A stretch of 64,000 nucleotides of DNA from an uncultured Muribaculaceae bacterium (GCA_910578805.1 CAJTRS010000002.1:69457-133456); one strand, 5' to 3'; positions 34,013-42,777 are shown, counted from the first letter of the stretch. The notes: generated by a model from the letters alone, not told the origin. Numbers and translations: made by a program.

Positions 34013-35521
34013 TTATCCGCAATGCAGATATTTCTCCACCAAAGAGCGCATCAGGGTTTCGTCGTGGCGTGCTTCCTGAATGAGTGTGGTGTCATTGAAC
34101 GCGCGCAGGTGCTTTATGGTGCTTTCAATTAGCGAAGGCGAGAACACACCGGCTTCTTCATATATGTCTTTGGCTTTTTCAAGCGCTATGGCGCTTTCAG
34201 CGCACGATGCCGGCAGATTGGTGAGTTGATTGAGTTTGTCGGCGTTTTCGATGCTGTGAATGTTGACGTTTACGTATGTCTGTCGCGCTATTTCAAGGGC
34301 ATCGGGCATTTCCCAGCCGTGACGGCATGCCACAGCAAGCGATGCGAGCAGCAGGTATATGTCGGCCGAACCGTCGGCCGAGCGTATCTCCACGGTCTGT
34401 TTCTGCGAAGCCATGCCAAGCATTGCTTTCGAACCGGGATTTACGGTCGCGCACATATCCTTGTCGGAGGTCCAGCCGAGAGGTACGCGTACGAGTACGG
34501 AGCGGTTGCGGTCACCCCAGCAAACGCTCGTGGGGGCCTCCTGATGGGGTACAAGGCGGAAATATGATGTGGGATTTGTGTTGCCGAAAGCTGTGACGGA
34601 GGGAGCCATGACCATCATTCCGGCTATGGCCTTGCGGGCGTCGTCGCTCAGTCGATTTGATTTGTCGAGCATAACGTTTCGGCCGTTGCTGTCGGTAAAT
34701 CTCATGTGGATATGCATGCCCGATCCGGCCTTGCCGGTGGTGATCTTGGGGGCGAATGTCACGAGGTAGCCCATCTGGCGGGCAAGGCTGCGTATGATCC
34801 ATTTTGCCACGGCTATCTGATCGGCAGCATCTTCGGCAGCCACGGGCAGGAACTCGATCTCATTCTGCTCATAGATCATGCCGTCGAGAGTGAAGTTGCC
34901 CACTTCGGAGTGGCCGTATTTGATGCGTCCGCCGGTGGAGGCTATCAGACTCATGCAGCGGGTGCGGAATTCATTGAATTTTGCGTAGGGCGACGATTCG
35001 TGGTAGCCGTGCTGGTCTATGGCCGGATATGTGTGGTCATCGGGAGCGATGACATAGAATTCCAGTTCGCCCATGGCTTCGAACTGCAGTCCAGTAACTT
35101 CACGGAACCTGCGGCATGCCTTTTCGAGCGTGTGCATCGGGGAGTTTTCCACAGGATTACCCTCCTTGTCGAAGAAAGAGCATAGCATGGTCAGGGTCGG
35201 TATTTCGGCAAACGGGTCGCGGAATGCCGTGCGGAAGCGTGGAAGCACGTAGAGATCGCTGTTGCCGGCCTCGATGTGGGAGAACAGGCTCGATCCGTCA
35301 ACGCGTTCGCCGAAGCTCAGTATGGTGTCGAGATATTCAAGGTCGTTGATGATGAAGTTGAGGGTCTTTAGTTTACCGTCTTCGGCCGGATACATGAAAT
35401 TGATCATTTCTATATCCTGTGACTTCACGTAGTCGATTATGTCGTCCTTGGTAAATAGCCGTGCAGGTTTGCAGAGTGTCTTTACCAGATGATTTTTGTT
35501 GAGAAGAATTTCGCTGTCCAT
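34013..35521 (-). CDS. glnA: Glutamine synthetase (type I-like)
   Basis: This 502-residue cytoplasmic enzyme makes glutamine from glutamate, ammonia and ATP. The catalytic domain shows MGELEFYVIAPDD (metal-binding Glu), YEQNEIEFLPV, GSGMHIHMRF (metal-binding His) and GDRNRSVLVRVPLGW. The N-terminal grasp domain is at about 20-110. I saw no classical adenylylation loop Tyr motif. Length is slightly longer than E. coli GlnA. It is probably transcribed alone, ending at the bidirectional hairpin. Confidence 0.93.
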   Translation of the reverse strand: MDSEILLNKNHLVKTLCKPARLFTKDDIIDYVKSQDIEMINFMYPAEDGKLKTLNFIINDLEYLDTILSFGERVDGSSLFSHIEAGNSDLYVLPRFRTAFRDPFAEIPTLTMLCSFFDKEGNPVENSPMHTLEKACRRFREVTGLQFEAMGELEFYVIAPDDHTYPAIDQHGYHESSPYAKFNEFRTRCMSLIASTGGRIKYGHSEVGNFTLDGMIYEQNEIEFLPVAAEDAADQIAVAKWIIRSLARQMGYLVTFAPKITTGKAGSGMHIHMRFTDSNGRNVMLDKSNRLSDDARKAIAGMMVMAPSVTAFGNTNPTSYFRLVPHQEAPTSVCWGDRNRSVLVRVPLGWTSDKDMCATVNPGSKAMLGMASQKQTVEIRSADGSADIYLLLASLAVACRHGWEMPDALEIARQTYVNVNIHSIENADKLNQLTNLPASCAESAIALEKAKDIYEEAGVFSPSLIESTIKHLRAFNDTTLIQEARHDETLMRSLVEKYLHCG

Positions 35522-35587
35522 AAAATATAGTGTGGTTTTATTTGTATATGGTCATATAATACGTGGAATGCTATTATAGGGTTCGGA

Positions 35588-35836
35588 TCATTCACCTGAA
35601 AAATTGAGGGAGTCGAGTATGCCGAGTGCCCTTTCCATGTCGCGATGGCGTACCATGAGCCTGATGCCTCCGAGGGTGTTGAACCCTATGGGGTAGATGC
35701 GGGAGAAAATCTCGTTGTCGAGCACAGACTCTATGCCGGCTTCCGCAAGGGCGGCTTCGGCTATATGGGCTTCGGAGTCGAGCTGATATATGCGGCAAAG
35801 TTCGAGTTCGTTGTCGTTGCGGTTGTAGGTAAGCAT
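35588..35836 (-). CDS. DUF2007 family protein
   Basis: This 82-residue protein matches DUF2007, a small alpha/beta fold related to PII-like signal proteins. Motifs visible are ELCRIYQLDSEAHIAEAALAEAGIESVLDN and GGIRLMVRHRDMERALGIL. Function is not established. It lies 66 bases upstream of glnA on the same strand and could be co-transcribed with it, which would fit a link to nitrogen metabolism, but that is inference. A terminator-like hairpin sits between its promoter and start. Confidence 0.85.
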   Translation of the reverse strand: MLTYNRNDNELELCRIYQLDSEAHIAEAALAEAGIESVLDNEIFSRIYPIGFNTLGGIRLMVRHRDMERALGILDSLNFSGE

Positions 35837-35870
35837 ATGCTGGAAATATTTTAAATCGGGTTAAGATGAT

Positions 35871-35952
35871 AAAAAGGGACTACTCGCATAGTCCCTTTTT
35901 ATGAGTTTCCAATAGGTACAATTTCTAAGGTAAAAAAGATTGTGTTAGGTTT
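35871..35952 (-). ncRNA. Candidate small RNA or attenuated leader upstream of DUF2007
   Basis: A minus-strand transcript starting near 35952 would end at a perfect 12-bp hairpin (AAAAAGGGACTA with TAGTCCCTTTTT, 6-base loop) followed by a T-run, giving an RNA of about 80 bases. It holds no good reading frame. It could be a free small RNA or a leader controlling read-through into the DUF2007 gene 35 bases further on. Confidence 0.35.
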
Positions 35953-35958
35953 GTGCCA

Positions 35959-35991
35959 CAAAGGTATTTCTAAAAATGTACCTTTTGCAAA
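35959..35991 (-). promoter_or_regulatory. Promoter of the leader/DUF2007 transcript
   Basis: On the minus strand TTTG (CAAA at 35988-35991) is followed after 21 bases by TACCTTTG (35959-35966), a consensus -33/-7 pair. Confidence 0.6.
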
Positions 35992-36151
35992 CATTTTTAT
36001 ATGTTGTTCAGCAGTGTTTTTTATCCAAATATGTTTTTATAGTTCTGTATCTGGTGTATAATGTGTTTATATGTAGGGGATAAACGACATATTTGTCGCT
36101 TTTGGCTGTAATGTTAATGAAGGTTAATATGGGTAGGGTGATCATTTACCG

Positions 36152-36904
36152 CTACATTTTTTCTATTGAGAATGAGGTTCCGTCCCATATTCCGTAGGTC
36201 ATATGGCGGAAACCGTCGCCAAGCACTATGAGCCGAGAGTCGTGGTCCACCTGTTGGTCAATGACTATGTGGCGGTGGCCGAAAATGAAGTAATCGACAT
36301 GTCCGTTTGTGCTCATGTAGTCTTTGGCAAAAGTCATCAGCGGGTCATGGTCGGATAGGGTTTCAGAACGGTCTATCCGGCCGTGTAGGCGGCTATGTGA
36401 CGACCACGAGTGGGCGAAACCTACGGTCCATCGCGGGTGAATGGCCGCAAATAGTTTCTGTGCGATACGGTTGCGGAATATGCGACGCATTATCCTGTAG
36501 CTTCGGCGCATCTCACCGGCTCCGTCACCGTGCTCCATGACGAATTTCTTTCCGTCGATTTCGCATGCAAGCACTCCGTCGGCTATTTTCATGCCTATTT
36601 CTGCAGGCAAATAGTCGAATATCCATATATCGTGGTTTCCTTTGAGCCATACGATCTCGACTCCTGCATCGGCCATTGATGCCAATGCTCCGAGAAACCT
36701 GACATAGCCCCGTGGAACCACATTGCGGTACTCATACCAGTAGTCGAGCACATCGCCGAGTAGGTAAAGGGTGCGTGCCGTGGGCTCTATGGATTTCAGC
36801 CATGTCACAAGGCGGCGCTCATGTGCGTGTGTGTCACCGATGTATGATGCTCCTATGTGGAGGTCAGACACGAAATATGTGCGGGTGCGGGAGGTCGGCG
36901 GCAT
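36152..36904 (-). CDS. lpxH: UDP-2,3-diacylglucosamine diphosphatase
   Basis: This 250-residue calcineurin-like metallophosphoesterase catalyses the fourth step of lipid A synthesis on the inner face of the membrane. Metal-binding motifs occur in order: FVSDLHIGASY, LLGDVLDYWYE, LKGNHDIWIFD, MEHGDGAG and FIFGHRHIV. Length is near the LpxH norm. It is 3 bases from the DUF59 gene upstream. The fold is shared with other phosphoesterases, but motif spacing favours LpxH. Confidence 0.88.
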   Translation of the reverse strand: MPPTSRTRTYFVSDLHIGASYIGDTHAHERRLVTWLKSIEPTARTLYLLGDVLDYWYEYRNVVPRGYVRFLGALASMADAGVEIVWLKGNHDIWIFDYLPAEIGMKIADGVLACEIDGKKFVMEHGDGAGEMRRSYRIMRRIFRNRIAQKLFAAIHPRWTVGFAHSWSSHSRLHGRIDRSETLSDHDPLMTFAKDYMSTNGHVDYFIFGHRHIVIDQQVDHDSRLIVLGDGFRHMTYGIWDGTSFSIEKM

Positions 36905-36907
36905 GGG

Positions 36908-37231
36908 TTACAGGAATCCAAGTTCGAGTTTGGCCTCTTCGCTCATCATGTCCTTGTTCCATTCGGGTTCAAAGACTATGCTGATCTCTACCGATTTGAT
37001 ACCGTCGATGCTTTCAAGCTTTATGCGGGCGTCTTCCACGAGGAAGTCGGCGGCAGGACAGTTGGGGGCGGTGAGGGTCATATCTATCTTCAGGTTGGCA
37101 TCATCGTCGAGGTCTATTTTATATATCAGTCCGAGGCTGTAGATGTCAACCGGTATTTCGGGGTCATAGACCGTGCGAAGCATGGTCACAACTTTTTCTT
37201 CGAGTTCAAGTTTCTGTTGGGGTGTAATCAT
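36908..37231 (-). CDS. DUF59 / MIP18-family iron-sulfur assembly factor
   Basis: This 107-residue protein is in the DUF59 (SufT/MIP18) family. VVTMLRTVYDPEIPVDIYSLGLIY is the family signature, and the conserved Cys is in LTAPNCPAAD. Members help load iron-sulfur clusters onto target proteins. Here it is not beside suf genes. Its start lies inside the end of the symporter gene (26-base overlap), and lpxH follows after 3 bases, so symporter, DUF59 and lpxH probably form one transcript. Confidence 0.88.
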   Translation of the reverse strand: MITPQQKLELEEKVVTMLRTVYDPEIPVDIYSLGLIYKIDLDDDANLKIDMTLTAPNCPAADFLVEDARIKLESIDGIKSVEISIVFEPEWNKDMMSEEAKLELGFL

Positions 37232-38582
37232 AATGCAAATTTAATGGTTTTGAGAAATACTTCGATGTCTCTTCCCTTACTTTCTTTCTGAGCAGTATGA
37301 GCGTGAGCATGGTGGGGAATGCCATCAAGGCATAGAAGAGGTCGCACAGTCCTACGGCGGTCTCTATCGGAGCTATGGCAAATATCACTAAGGTGGATAT
37401 GAATACCCATATGTAGTAACGGGCCTTGCGCCGGCCGAACAGATAGACGGCGCAACGGTGGCCGTAGAAAGAATAGCTGAACATGGACGATAGGGCGAAG
37501 CATGTGACAATGGCCATGAGAAGGTATTCTCCGGCAGGAATGGCATTGCCGAATGCATTTATGGCTATTTCCAGACCTTTTACGCCTTCTGCCGAGATAT
37601 CGCCGGCCAACAGAAGGGCCAAGGCTGTAAGCGTGCACACGAATCCTGAATCGATGGCCGGTCCGAGCATGGCCACAAGGCCTTCGCGCACCGGTTCTTT
37701 GCAAGCCGATGTGCCGTGCATTATCGATGCCGTACCGACACCTGCATCGTTGACAAGGGCTGCGCGGCGCGCTCCGATGATGGCTATGCCGGCCAGTGCG
37801 CCCCAGCCGGCCTTAAGGCTGAACGCTTCGGAAAATATGGTGGCAAATACGCCCGGAAGGTCTGTAATGTGTGTCAGTATTATATACAGCACCATAAGGA
37901 AATAGGCGCCTACCATGAATGGCACGAGTACTGTGGCCACGCGAGCTATGCGCTTGACGCCGCCGAGCACCACCACCGATACGGTAAGGGCTATTGTCAT
38001 GCCTATGGCAAACTTTAGCAGAAACGGGTTGCCGACTTCGGTCACGGTGGCTATGGTCGATACAGCCGCTTCTGTGAGCTGGTTGGCATTCATGATGCAT
38101 AGTGTGCCGAACATGCCGGCTATGGCAAAAGCTGTGGCCATCGGGCGCCACCGGGCGGGCAGGCCGTGACGAATGATGTGCATGGTGCCTCCGTAGGGGC
38201 GTCCTTCCGGATCGAAACTGCGGTATTTTATGGCCAGCACTCCTTCGTGGTATTTGGTGCACATGCCCACCAATGCGCTTACCCACATCCAGAATATGGC
38301 TCCGGGGCCACCCATTACCAGGGCTATGGCCACACCGGCAATGTTGCCCATTCCTACTGTTGCGGCCACTACCGATGCAAGTGCCTGGGCACTGCTTATC
38401 TCTCCGCGTCCTGCGCTCTGGCGGGTGCGCAATGCGCCTATTGCGTGGGGCAGACGTCTTATCGATACCATGCCTGAATAGAAGAAGAGGAACAGGCCTC
38501 CGCCTATGAGGGTGATGAAGAGCGGATATCCGCACAGTGTGTCGGCTACCGAGGTGATGATGTGTCCTATTTGGTCAAGCAT
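37206..38582 (-). CDS. Alanine or glycine:cation symporter (AGCS family)
   Basis: This 458-residue inner-membrane transporter has about eleven helices. GNIAGVAIALVMGGPGAIFWMWVSALVGM, KYHEGVLAIKYR and the later GARRAALVNDAGVGTASIMHGTS are AGCS-family landmarks. It imports small neutral amino acids with Na+ or H+. Alanine specificity is a family-based guess. A -7 box lies at 38620-38627, at the base of the upstream hairpin. Confidence 0.9.
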   Translation of the reverse strand: MLDQIGHIITSVADTLCGYPLFITLIGGGLFLFFYSGMVSIRRLPHAIGALRTRQSAGRGEISSAQALASVVAATVGMGNIAGVAIALVMGGPGAIFWMWVSALVGMCTKYHEGVLAIKYRSFDPEGRPYGGTMHIIRHGLPARWRPMATAFAIAGMFGTLCIMNANQLTEAAVSTIATVTEVGNPFLLKFAIGMTIALTVSVVVLGGVKRIARVATVLVPFMVGAYFLMVLYIILTHITDLPGVFATIFSEAFSLKAGWGALAGIAIIGARRAALVNDAGVGTASIMHGTSACKEPVREGLVAMLGPAIDSGFVCTLTALALLLAGDISAEGVKGLEIAINAFGNAIPAGEYLLMAIVTCFALSSMFSYSFYGHRCAVYLFGRRKARYYIWVFISTLVIFAIAPIETAVGLCDLFYALMAFPTMLTLILLRKKVREETSKYFSKPLNLHYDYTPTET

Positions 38583-38592
38583 AAGAAGAAAT

Positions 38593-38620
38593 GAGGCCGG
38601 AATATTTTGTTTCCGGCCTC
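38593..38620 (-). terminator. Terminator of the pta-ackA-ddh operon
   Basis: GAGGCCGGAA and TTCCGGCCTC form a perfect 10-bp stem around an 8-base loop. On the minus strand T-rich sequence (ATTTCTTCTT) follows. It lies 60 bases past the ddh stop. Confidence 0.65.
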
Positions 38621-38627
38621 AAAGATA
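38620..38627 (-). promoter_or_regulatory. -7 box of the AGCS-DUF59-lpxH operon
   Basis: CAAAGATA reads TATCTTTG on minus, 37 bases before the symporter ATG. It abuts the ddh terminator stem, so initiation and the upstream hairpin share bases. Confidence 0.5.
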
Positions 38628-38679
38628 GTTATAATTCAAGTGCAAAGCCAAATTATCCGGCTTTTGTCTGAATGTGAAT

Positions 38680-39576
38680 TTATACAAGATGGCGTATCAG
38701 TTCCTCACGGTCGCCTGGCAGAAGGTCTATGACCGGAATCTCGATCATGGTGTAGGCTCCGGGATTCCGGAGCATTGATGCGCGTGCCGCGGCCACAAGT
38801 ATCTGTGCAGTGAGGGCGGGGTTGTTGATGCTCATGTTGAACTCAAAGCGCTGGTTCTGAGTGTTGCCGCTCACCCCTTTACGCACCATGTTCACGCCGT
38901 GTCCCATATCCTTTACGTCATCTACGGATTTTACGGCCATAACGTGGGTTTCGTCGGAGGCGAAGTATGGGTCCTCTTTCACGGCCTTTGCCACTTGGTC
39001 AAGGCTCGCACCCTCTTCGAGTTCCACATACACCATGCGGCGGTGGATACCAGTGCCGAGCGGTATGGTCATGGATAGGGCATTCTTTACACCAGGCTTG
39101 GACTTGACGCACACGGTGTGTCCCATGCTCATGCCAGGGCCGAAATTGGTGTAGGTGATTCCTTTTGGTGCGGCTGCCTGAAGGAGTGCGCGCACCACCG
39201 AATCGCTTCCGGGATCCCAGCCGGCTGAGATCACGGCCACCGTACCGTGATCGCGTGCGATCTTGTCGAGGCCGGAACGAAGCTCCACGATAGAGGAGTG
39301 GATATCATAGCTGTCCACGGTGTTGATGCCTGCGGCGAGGTATTCAGCCGCATATTTTTCCACTTCGCGTGTGGGCGTACAGAGTATCGCCACATCGACA
39401 TGTCCGAGTTCCTTTATGTCGGTCACCACCTTGTAGGGGGCGAGTTCGGCAGGAATGTCGGTGACTTTGCGGCGCACCACACCGGCTATCTCGAAGTCGG
39501 GTGCTTCCAGAAGAGCTTCAAGCACAAACCGGCCTATGTTGCCGTAGCCTACTATAGCTGCTTTTGTCTTGCTCAT
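38680..39576 (-). CDS. ddh: meso-Diaminopimelate D-dehydrogenase
   Basis: This 298-residue NADP-dependent enzyme converts tetrahydrodipicolinate directly to meso-diaminopimelate for peptidoglycan and lysine. The Rossmann motif is AAIVGYGNIGRFVLEAL, then ILCTPTREVEKYAAEYL, VISAGWDPGSDSVVRALLQ and FGPGMSMGHTVCVKSK are typical of the family. It lies 20 bases after ackA, so it is probably read from the pta promoter, an arrangement that ties wall-precursor synthesis to acetate metabolism only by transcription. Confidence 0.93.
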   Translation of the reverse strand: MSKTKAAIVGYGNIGRFVLEALLEAPDFEIAGVVRRKVTDIPAELAPYKVVTDIKELGHVDVAILCTPTREVEKYAAEYLAAGINTVDSYDIHSSIVELRSGLDKIARDHGTVAVISAGWDPGSDSVVRALLQAAAPKGITYTNFGPGMSMGHTVCVKSKPGVKNALSMTIPLGTGIHRRMVYVELEEGASLDQVAKAVKEDPYFASDETHVMAVKSVDDVKDMGHGVNMVRKGVSGNTQNQRFEFNMSINNPALTAQILVAAARASMLRNPGAYTMIEIPVIDLLPGDREELIRHLV

Positions 39577-39596
39577 AAGGTAAATACTGTTAATAG

Positions 39597-40802
39597 TTAT
39601 AGATTCTTTACGATCTCCTCGGTGTCGCGGGCTATCATGAGTTCCTCATCGGTAGGTATGACCACTACGGTTACTTTTGATTCGGGTGTGGATATGACGG
39701 TTTCTGTGCCACGTGTACGGTCGTTGATCTCTTTGTCGATCTCCACTCCCATGAAAGCCAGCGGAGCGCACACGTTTTCACGGACACCCGTCTGGTTTTC
39801 ACCAACGCCACCTGTGAATACTATAACGTCCAGACCACCCATTTCGGCTGCATAGGCTCCGATATATTTTGTGATTCTCTGTTCATACATATCCAAGGCG
39901 AGTTTTGCACGCTTGTCAGTGCCCTCTTTTACAGCGGCTTCTATCTCACGCATGTCGTTTGACAGTCCTGACACTCCGGCCACGCCGCTGTCCTTGTTTA
40001 TGATGTTCTGCAGTTGGGTTGCCGACAGATTGTGCTTGGTCATAAGGAAAGTGAGGGCACCCGGATCGACATCGCCCACACGGGTGCCCATCATGAGGCC
40101 TTCGGTCGGTGTAAGACCCATGGAGGTGTCAACGCTCATGCCGTTGAGCACTGCGGTAATGGAGCCTCCGTTGCCAATATGACAGGTCACTATCTTGCTG
40201 TTACGGAGGTCTATGCCAAGGAATTCGGCGGCACGTCCGCTTACATACCGGTGGCTTGTGCCGTGGAAACCGTAGCGGCGCACACCGTCCTCGGTATAGT
40301 ATTTATAGGGCAGGGCATACATGTAGCTCTTGGCCGGCATGGTCTGGTGAAATGCGGTGTCAAACACTCCCACCTGAGGTACTCCCGGCATCAGTGCTGT
40401 TATGGCTTCGATGCCGGTGATGTTGGCCGGATTATGCAGTGGTGCCAGATCGTAACATTCTTTTACCTTGTCGATCACTTCGTCGGTGATGAGCACGCTT
40501 TTGCTGAATTTCTCGGCTCCGTGCACCACGCGGTGACCTACGGCGTCGATCTCGTCGAAGTCCTTGATGCAACCCTCCTTGGGGTCGGTGAGATTACGTA
40601 ATATGGCTTCAACGCCCTGTTTGTGGTCGATGTGTCCGAGCTCAACTATTTCTTTGGAGCCGTCGGGGCGTTTGAATTTGAGGAATCCATCGGGTAATCC
40701 TATTTTTTCCACTCCACCTTCTGCCATGGTGGTATCAGTGGTGGTGTCGATGAGTTTGTATTTCACGGAGCTGCTTCCGCAGTTCAAGACTAATATTTTC
40801 AT
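39597..40802 (-). CDS. ackA: Acetate kinase
   Basis: This 401-residue ASKHA-fold kinase converts acetyl phosphate and ADP to acetate and ATP. The N-terminal MKILVLNCGSSSVKYKL (phosphate-binding), VGHRVVHGAEKFS, VFDTAFHQTMP, YGFHGTSHRYV and the C-terminal VFTGGVGENQTGVRENV are all present. Length is normal. It follows pta after 36 bases, the usual acetate-producing pair. Confidence 0.97.
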   Translation of the reverse strand: MKILVLNCGSSSVKYKLIDTTTDTTMAEGGVEKIGLPDGFLKFKRPDGSKEIVELGHIDHKQGVEAILRNLTDPKEGCIKDFDEIDAVGHRVVHGAEKFSKSVLITDEVIDKVKECYDLAPLHNPANITGIEAITALMPGVPQVGVFDTAFHQTMPAKSYMYALPYKYYTEDGVRRYGFHGTSHRYVSGRAAEFLGIDLRNSKIVTCHIGNGGSITAVLNGMSVDTSMGLTPTEGLMMGTRVGDVDPGALTFLMTKHNLSATQLQNIINKDSGVAGVSGLSNDMREIEAAVKEGTDKRAKLALDMYEQRITKYIGAYAAEMGGLDVIVFTGGVGENQTGVRENVCAPLAFMGVEIDKEINDRTRGTETVISTPESKVTVVVIPTDEELMIARDTEEIVKNL

Positions 40803-40838
40803 GATGTTTGTAGGATTCTAAGTTGGTTTAATTCAAAA

Positions 40839-41858
40839 TTAATTAGCCGCATTGTGCAGGCCTATGGCCTGGTTGCAGGTCATTATCACGGTCTTGTATA
40901 TGTCCTCGGGGAAGCAGCCGCGCGAAAGGTCGTTGACCGGAGCGGCGAGACCCTGTAGCACAGGTCCCACGGCTTGTACGTTGCCGAGACGCTGCACGAG
41001 TTTGTAAGCGATGTTTCCGACTTCGAGCGAGGGGAATATGAGAACATTGGCACGTCCGCTTAAAGGACTGTTGGGGCTCTTTGTCTGGGCCACTCCGGGC
41101 ACTATGGCAGCGTCGGCCTGCAGCTCGCCGTCAATGATCAGTTCCGGGTCCATTTCGCGGGCTATCCTGGTGGCTTCGATTACTTTTTCAACGCGTTCGT
41201 GCTTGGCGCTGCCCTTGGTGGAGAAGCTAAGCAGGGCTACGCGCGGCTTTATACCGGCAATGTCGCGTGCGGTCTGTGCCGAGCTGATGGCTATCTGTGC
41301 AAGCTGGCGTGCGTCGGGGTCGGGTACCACGGCGCAGTCGGCAAATACCAGTATGCCGTTGGAGCCGAACGGGAGTCCGTCAGGAAGAAGCATGATGAAT
41401 GCACCGGAAACCACATCGATGCCGGGCTGAGTCTTTATCACCTGAAATGCTGCGCGGAGCACATTGCCGGTAGTGTTCATGGCGCCGGCTACCTGTCCGT
41501 CGGCATCGCCGGCCTTGACCATAAGGCAGCCGAGATAAAGCGGATTGGCCGTGGTGAGGCGTGCCTGCTCCATGGTGATGCCTTTTTTCTTCCGCAGTTC
41601 ATAGAAGAGCGGAGCGTATTTGTCGATCACTTTTTCATCGGCCGGATTGATAATGGTGGCCTTGCCGATGTGATTGAGCTTTAGCTCTTTGGCCATGGAG
41701 TGGATATCGCCCGGGTCTCCGATGAGGATAACCTTTGCGATTGATTCGGCCAGAATGCGGTCGGCGGCGGTAAGTGTACGCGGTTCGGTGCCTTCGGGCA
41801 GCACAATCCGCTGAGGATTGCTCTTGGCCCGTTCGGTGAGGGATTCAAAGAGGCTCAT
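40839..41858 (-). CDS. pta: Phosphate acetyltransferase
   Basis: This 339-residue short-form Pta converts acetyl-CoA and phosphate to acetyl phosphate. There is no N-terminal DRTGG or CobB-like domain, so it is the compact type. Motifs SGRANVLIFPSLEVGNIAYKLVQR and GPVLQGLAAPVNDLSRGC near the C-terminus and the central MNTTGNVLRAAFQVIK are diagnostic. It is the first gene of pta-ackA-ddh, with a -7 box at 41946-41953. Confidence 0.96.
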   Translation of the reverse strand: MSLFESLTERAKSNPQRIVLPEGTEPRTLTAADRILAESIAKVILIGDPGDIHSMAKELKLNHIGKATIINPADEKVIDKYAPLFYELRKKKGITMEQARLTTANPLYLGCLMVKAGDADGQVAGAMNTTGNVLRAAFQVIKTQPGIDVVSGAFIMLLPDGLPFGSNGILVFADCAVVPDPDARQLAQIAISSAQTARDIAGIKPRVALLSFSTKGSAKHERVEKVIEATRIAREMDPELIIDGELQADAAIVPGVAQTKSPNSPLSGRANVLIFPSLEVGNIAYKLVQRLGNVQAVGPVLQGLAAPVNDLSRGCFPEDIYKTVIMTCNQAIGLHNAAN

Positions 41859-41945
41859 AGTAAAATATGTGGTTGGGTTATTATTATATGATCTGGTTCA
41901 CGGTAACTTGTCGGGAATACGGCTTTCCGAAGAATGTACCGGACG

Positions 41946-41953
41946 CAAAATTA
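41946..41953 (-). promoter_or_regulatory. -7 box of the pta operon
   Basis: CAAAATTA reads TAATTTTG on minus, fitting TAnnTTTG, 88 bases before the pta ATG. No clear -33 element. Confidence 0.35.
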
Positions 41954-42110
41954 CAAAATATATGGATTCGGCGTATTCATGTGGATACAAAAAAAATGCG
42001 ATGATACGTGAGTGGGGATATTGTGTGGGTTTGATTGAAAACCGGCGGCAACATTTTGGTCCGGGTGTGTGTTTTAATTTTTGAGTTTTAACTATTAAAG
42101 TCTTTTAGTC

Positions 42111-42254
42111 ATGGATAGCAAGAAAAAGCGTAAAAACACGGCACTATGGATATCAATAGGGGCTATATTTCTGATAATACTGCTTCTGGTTTGGCTCACT
42201 ATGGCCGATCTTTGGGGCGATACCGATGTGGCCGCAGCCATAATGCCTTTTTGA
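42111..42254 (+). CDS. Small single-span membrane protein, 47 residues
   Basis: The frame starts MDSKKKRKNTALWISIGAIF and continues through a strong hydrophobic stretch (LIILLLVWLTM) to a short acidic tail ending AAAIMPF. This is a basic cytoplasmic N-terminus, one helix at about residues 11-31, and a short periplasmic tail. It is shorter than usual caller limits. It lies on the plus strand in the gap between pta and rplS and is followed by the hairpin at 42274-42306. I do not recognise a family. The layout argues for a real gene. Confidence 0.6.
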   Translation: MDSKKKRKNTALWISIGAIFLIILLLVWLTMADLWGDTDVAAAIMPF

Positions 42255-42273
42255 TGGCCTGTAAAAATAAGAC

Positions 42274-42306
42274 ATATCCCCGTCCGGATTTTCCGGACGG
42301 GGATAT
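42274..42306. terminator. Hairpin terminator between small membrane protein gene and rplS
   Basis: ATATCCCCGTCCGG and CCGGACGGGGATAT form a perfect 14-bp stem around a 5-base loop. On minus it is followed by GTCTTATTTTTAC. The T-tract on plus is weak. Confidence 0.65.
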
Positions 42307-42341
42307 AATGCCTTTAAGCAATAAGCCGCGGTTGTGGCGGA

Positions 42342-42698
42342 TTATTTTTTGACAACGCGACGCTCTTTGATACGAGCCTTCTTGCCGGTGAGGGCGCGGA
42401 GGTAGTAAAGTTTGGCGCGGCGCACTTTGCCGTACTTGTTGATGGTGATGGAGTCGATAAACGGAGATTCGATGGGGAAGATACGTTCAACACCGATATT
42501 GTCGCTCATCTTGCGTACTGTGAAACGCTTTTTGTTTCCTTCACCCGAAATGCGGATAACCACACCGCGATACTGCTGGATACGCTCTTTGTTACCTTCT
42601 TTGATACGGTAAGCTACGGTGATGGTGTCACCGGGGAGGAATGATTCATGTGTCTTGCCGGTGGCGAAAGCTTCTTCGGCAACTTTGATTAAATCCAT
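42342..42698 (-). CDS. rplS: 50S ribosomal protein L19
   Basis: This 118-residue protein of the large subunit lies at the intersubunit face. [31 protein letters not shown] and the [15 protein letters not shown] region are L19 signatures, and [17 protein letters not shown] is the C-terminal tail. The start at 42698 ([10 protein letters not shown]) was chosen as the family-typical N-terminus. It is a single-gene unit with a -7 box at 42778-42785. Confidence 0.97.
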   Translation of the reverse strand: MDLIKVAEEAFATGKTHESFLPGDTITVAYRIKEGNKERIQQYRGVVIRISGEGNKKRFTVRKMSDNIGVERIFPIESPFIDSITINKYGKVRRAKLYYLRALTGKKARIKERRVVKK

Positions 42699-42777
42699 TT
42701 CTTTAATAGAATAAAATGTTAACACTAATCGCAATATAGCAAGCTGCTTGTCGTGCCAGAGATTACGAAATCGACCG

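Larger units (their letters stand above)
35837..36151. other. 315-base intergenic region with promoter-leader-hairpin unit
   Basis: Between the LpxH gene and the DUF2007 gene, both on minus, this AT-rich stretch holds a promoter (35959-35991) and a strong hairpin with T-tract (35871-35900). The rest, 35992-36151, shows no open frame or motif I can name. Confidence 0.5.

Noticed and set aside
34226..35185. Plus-strand frames inside the glutamine synthetase gene
   Set aside because: All are antisense to glnA, whose metal-binding and nucleotide motifs are intact.
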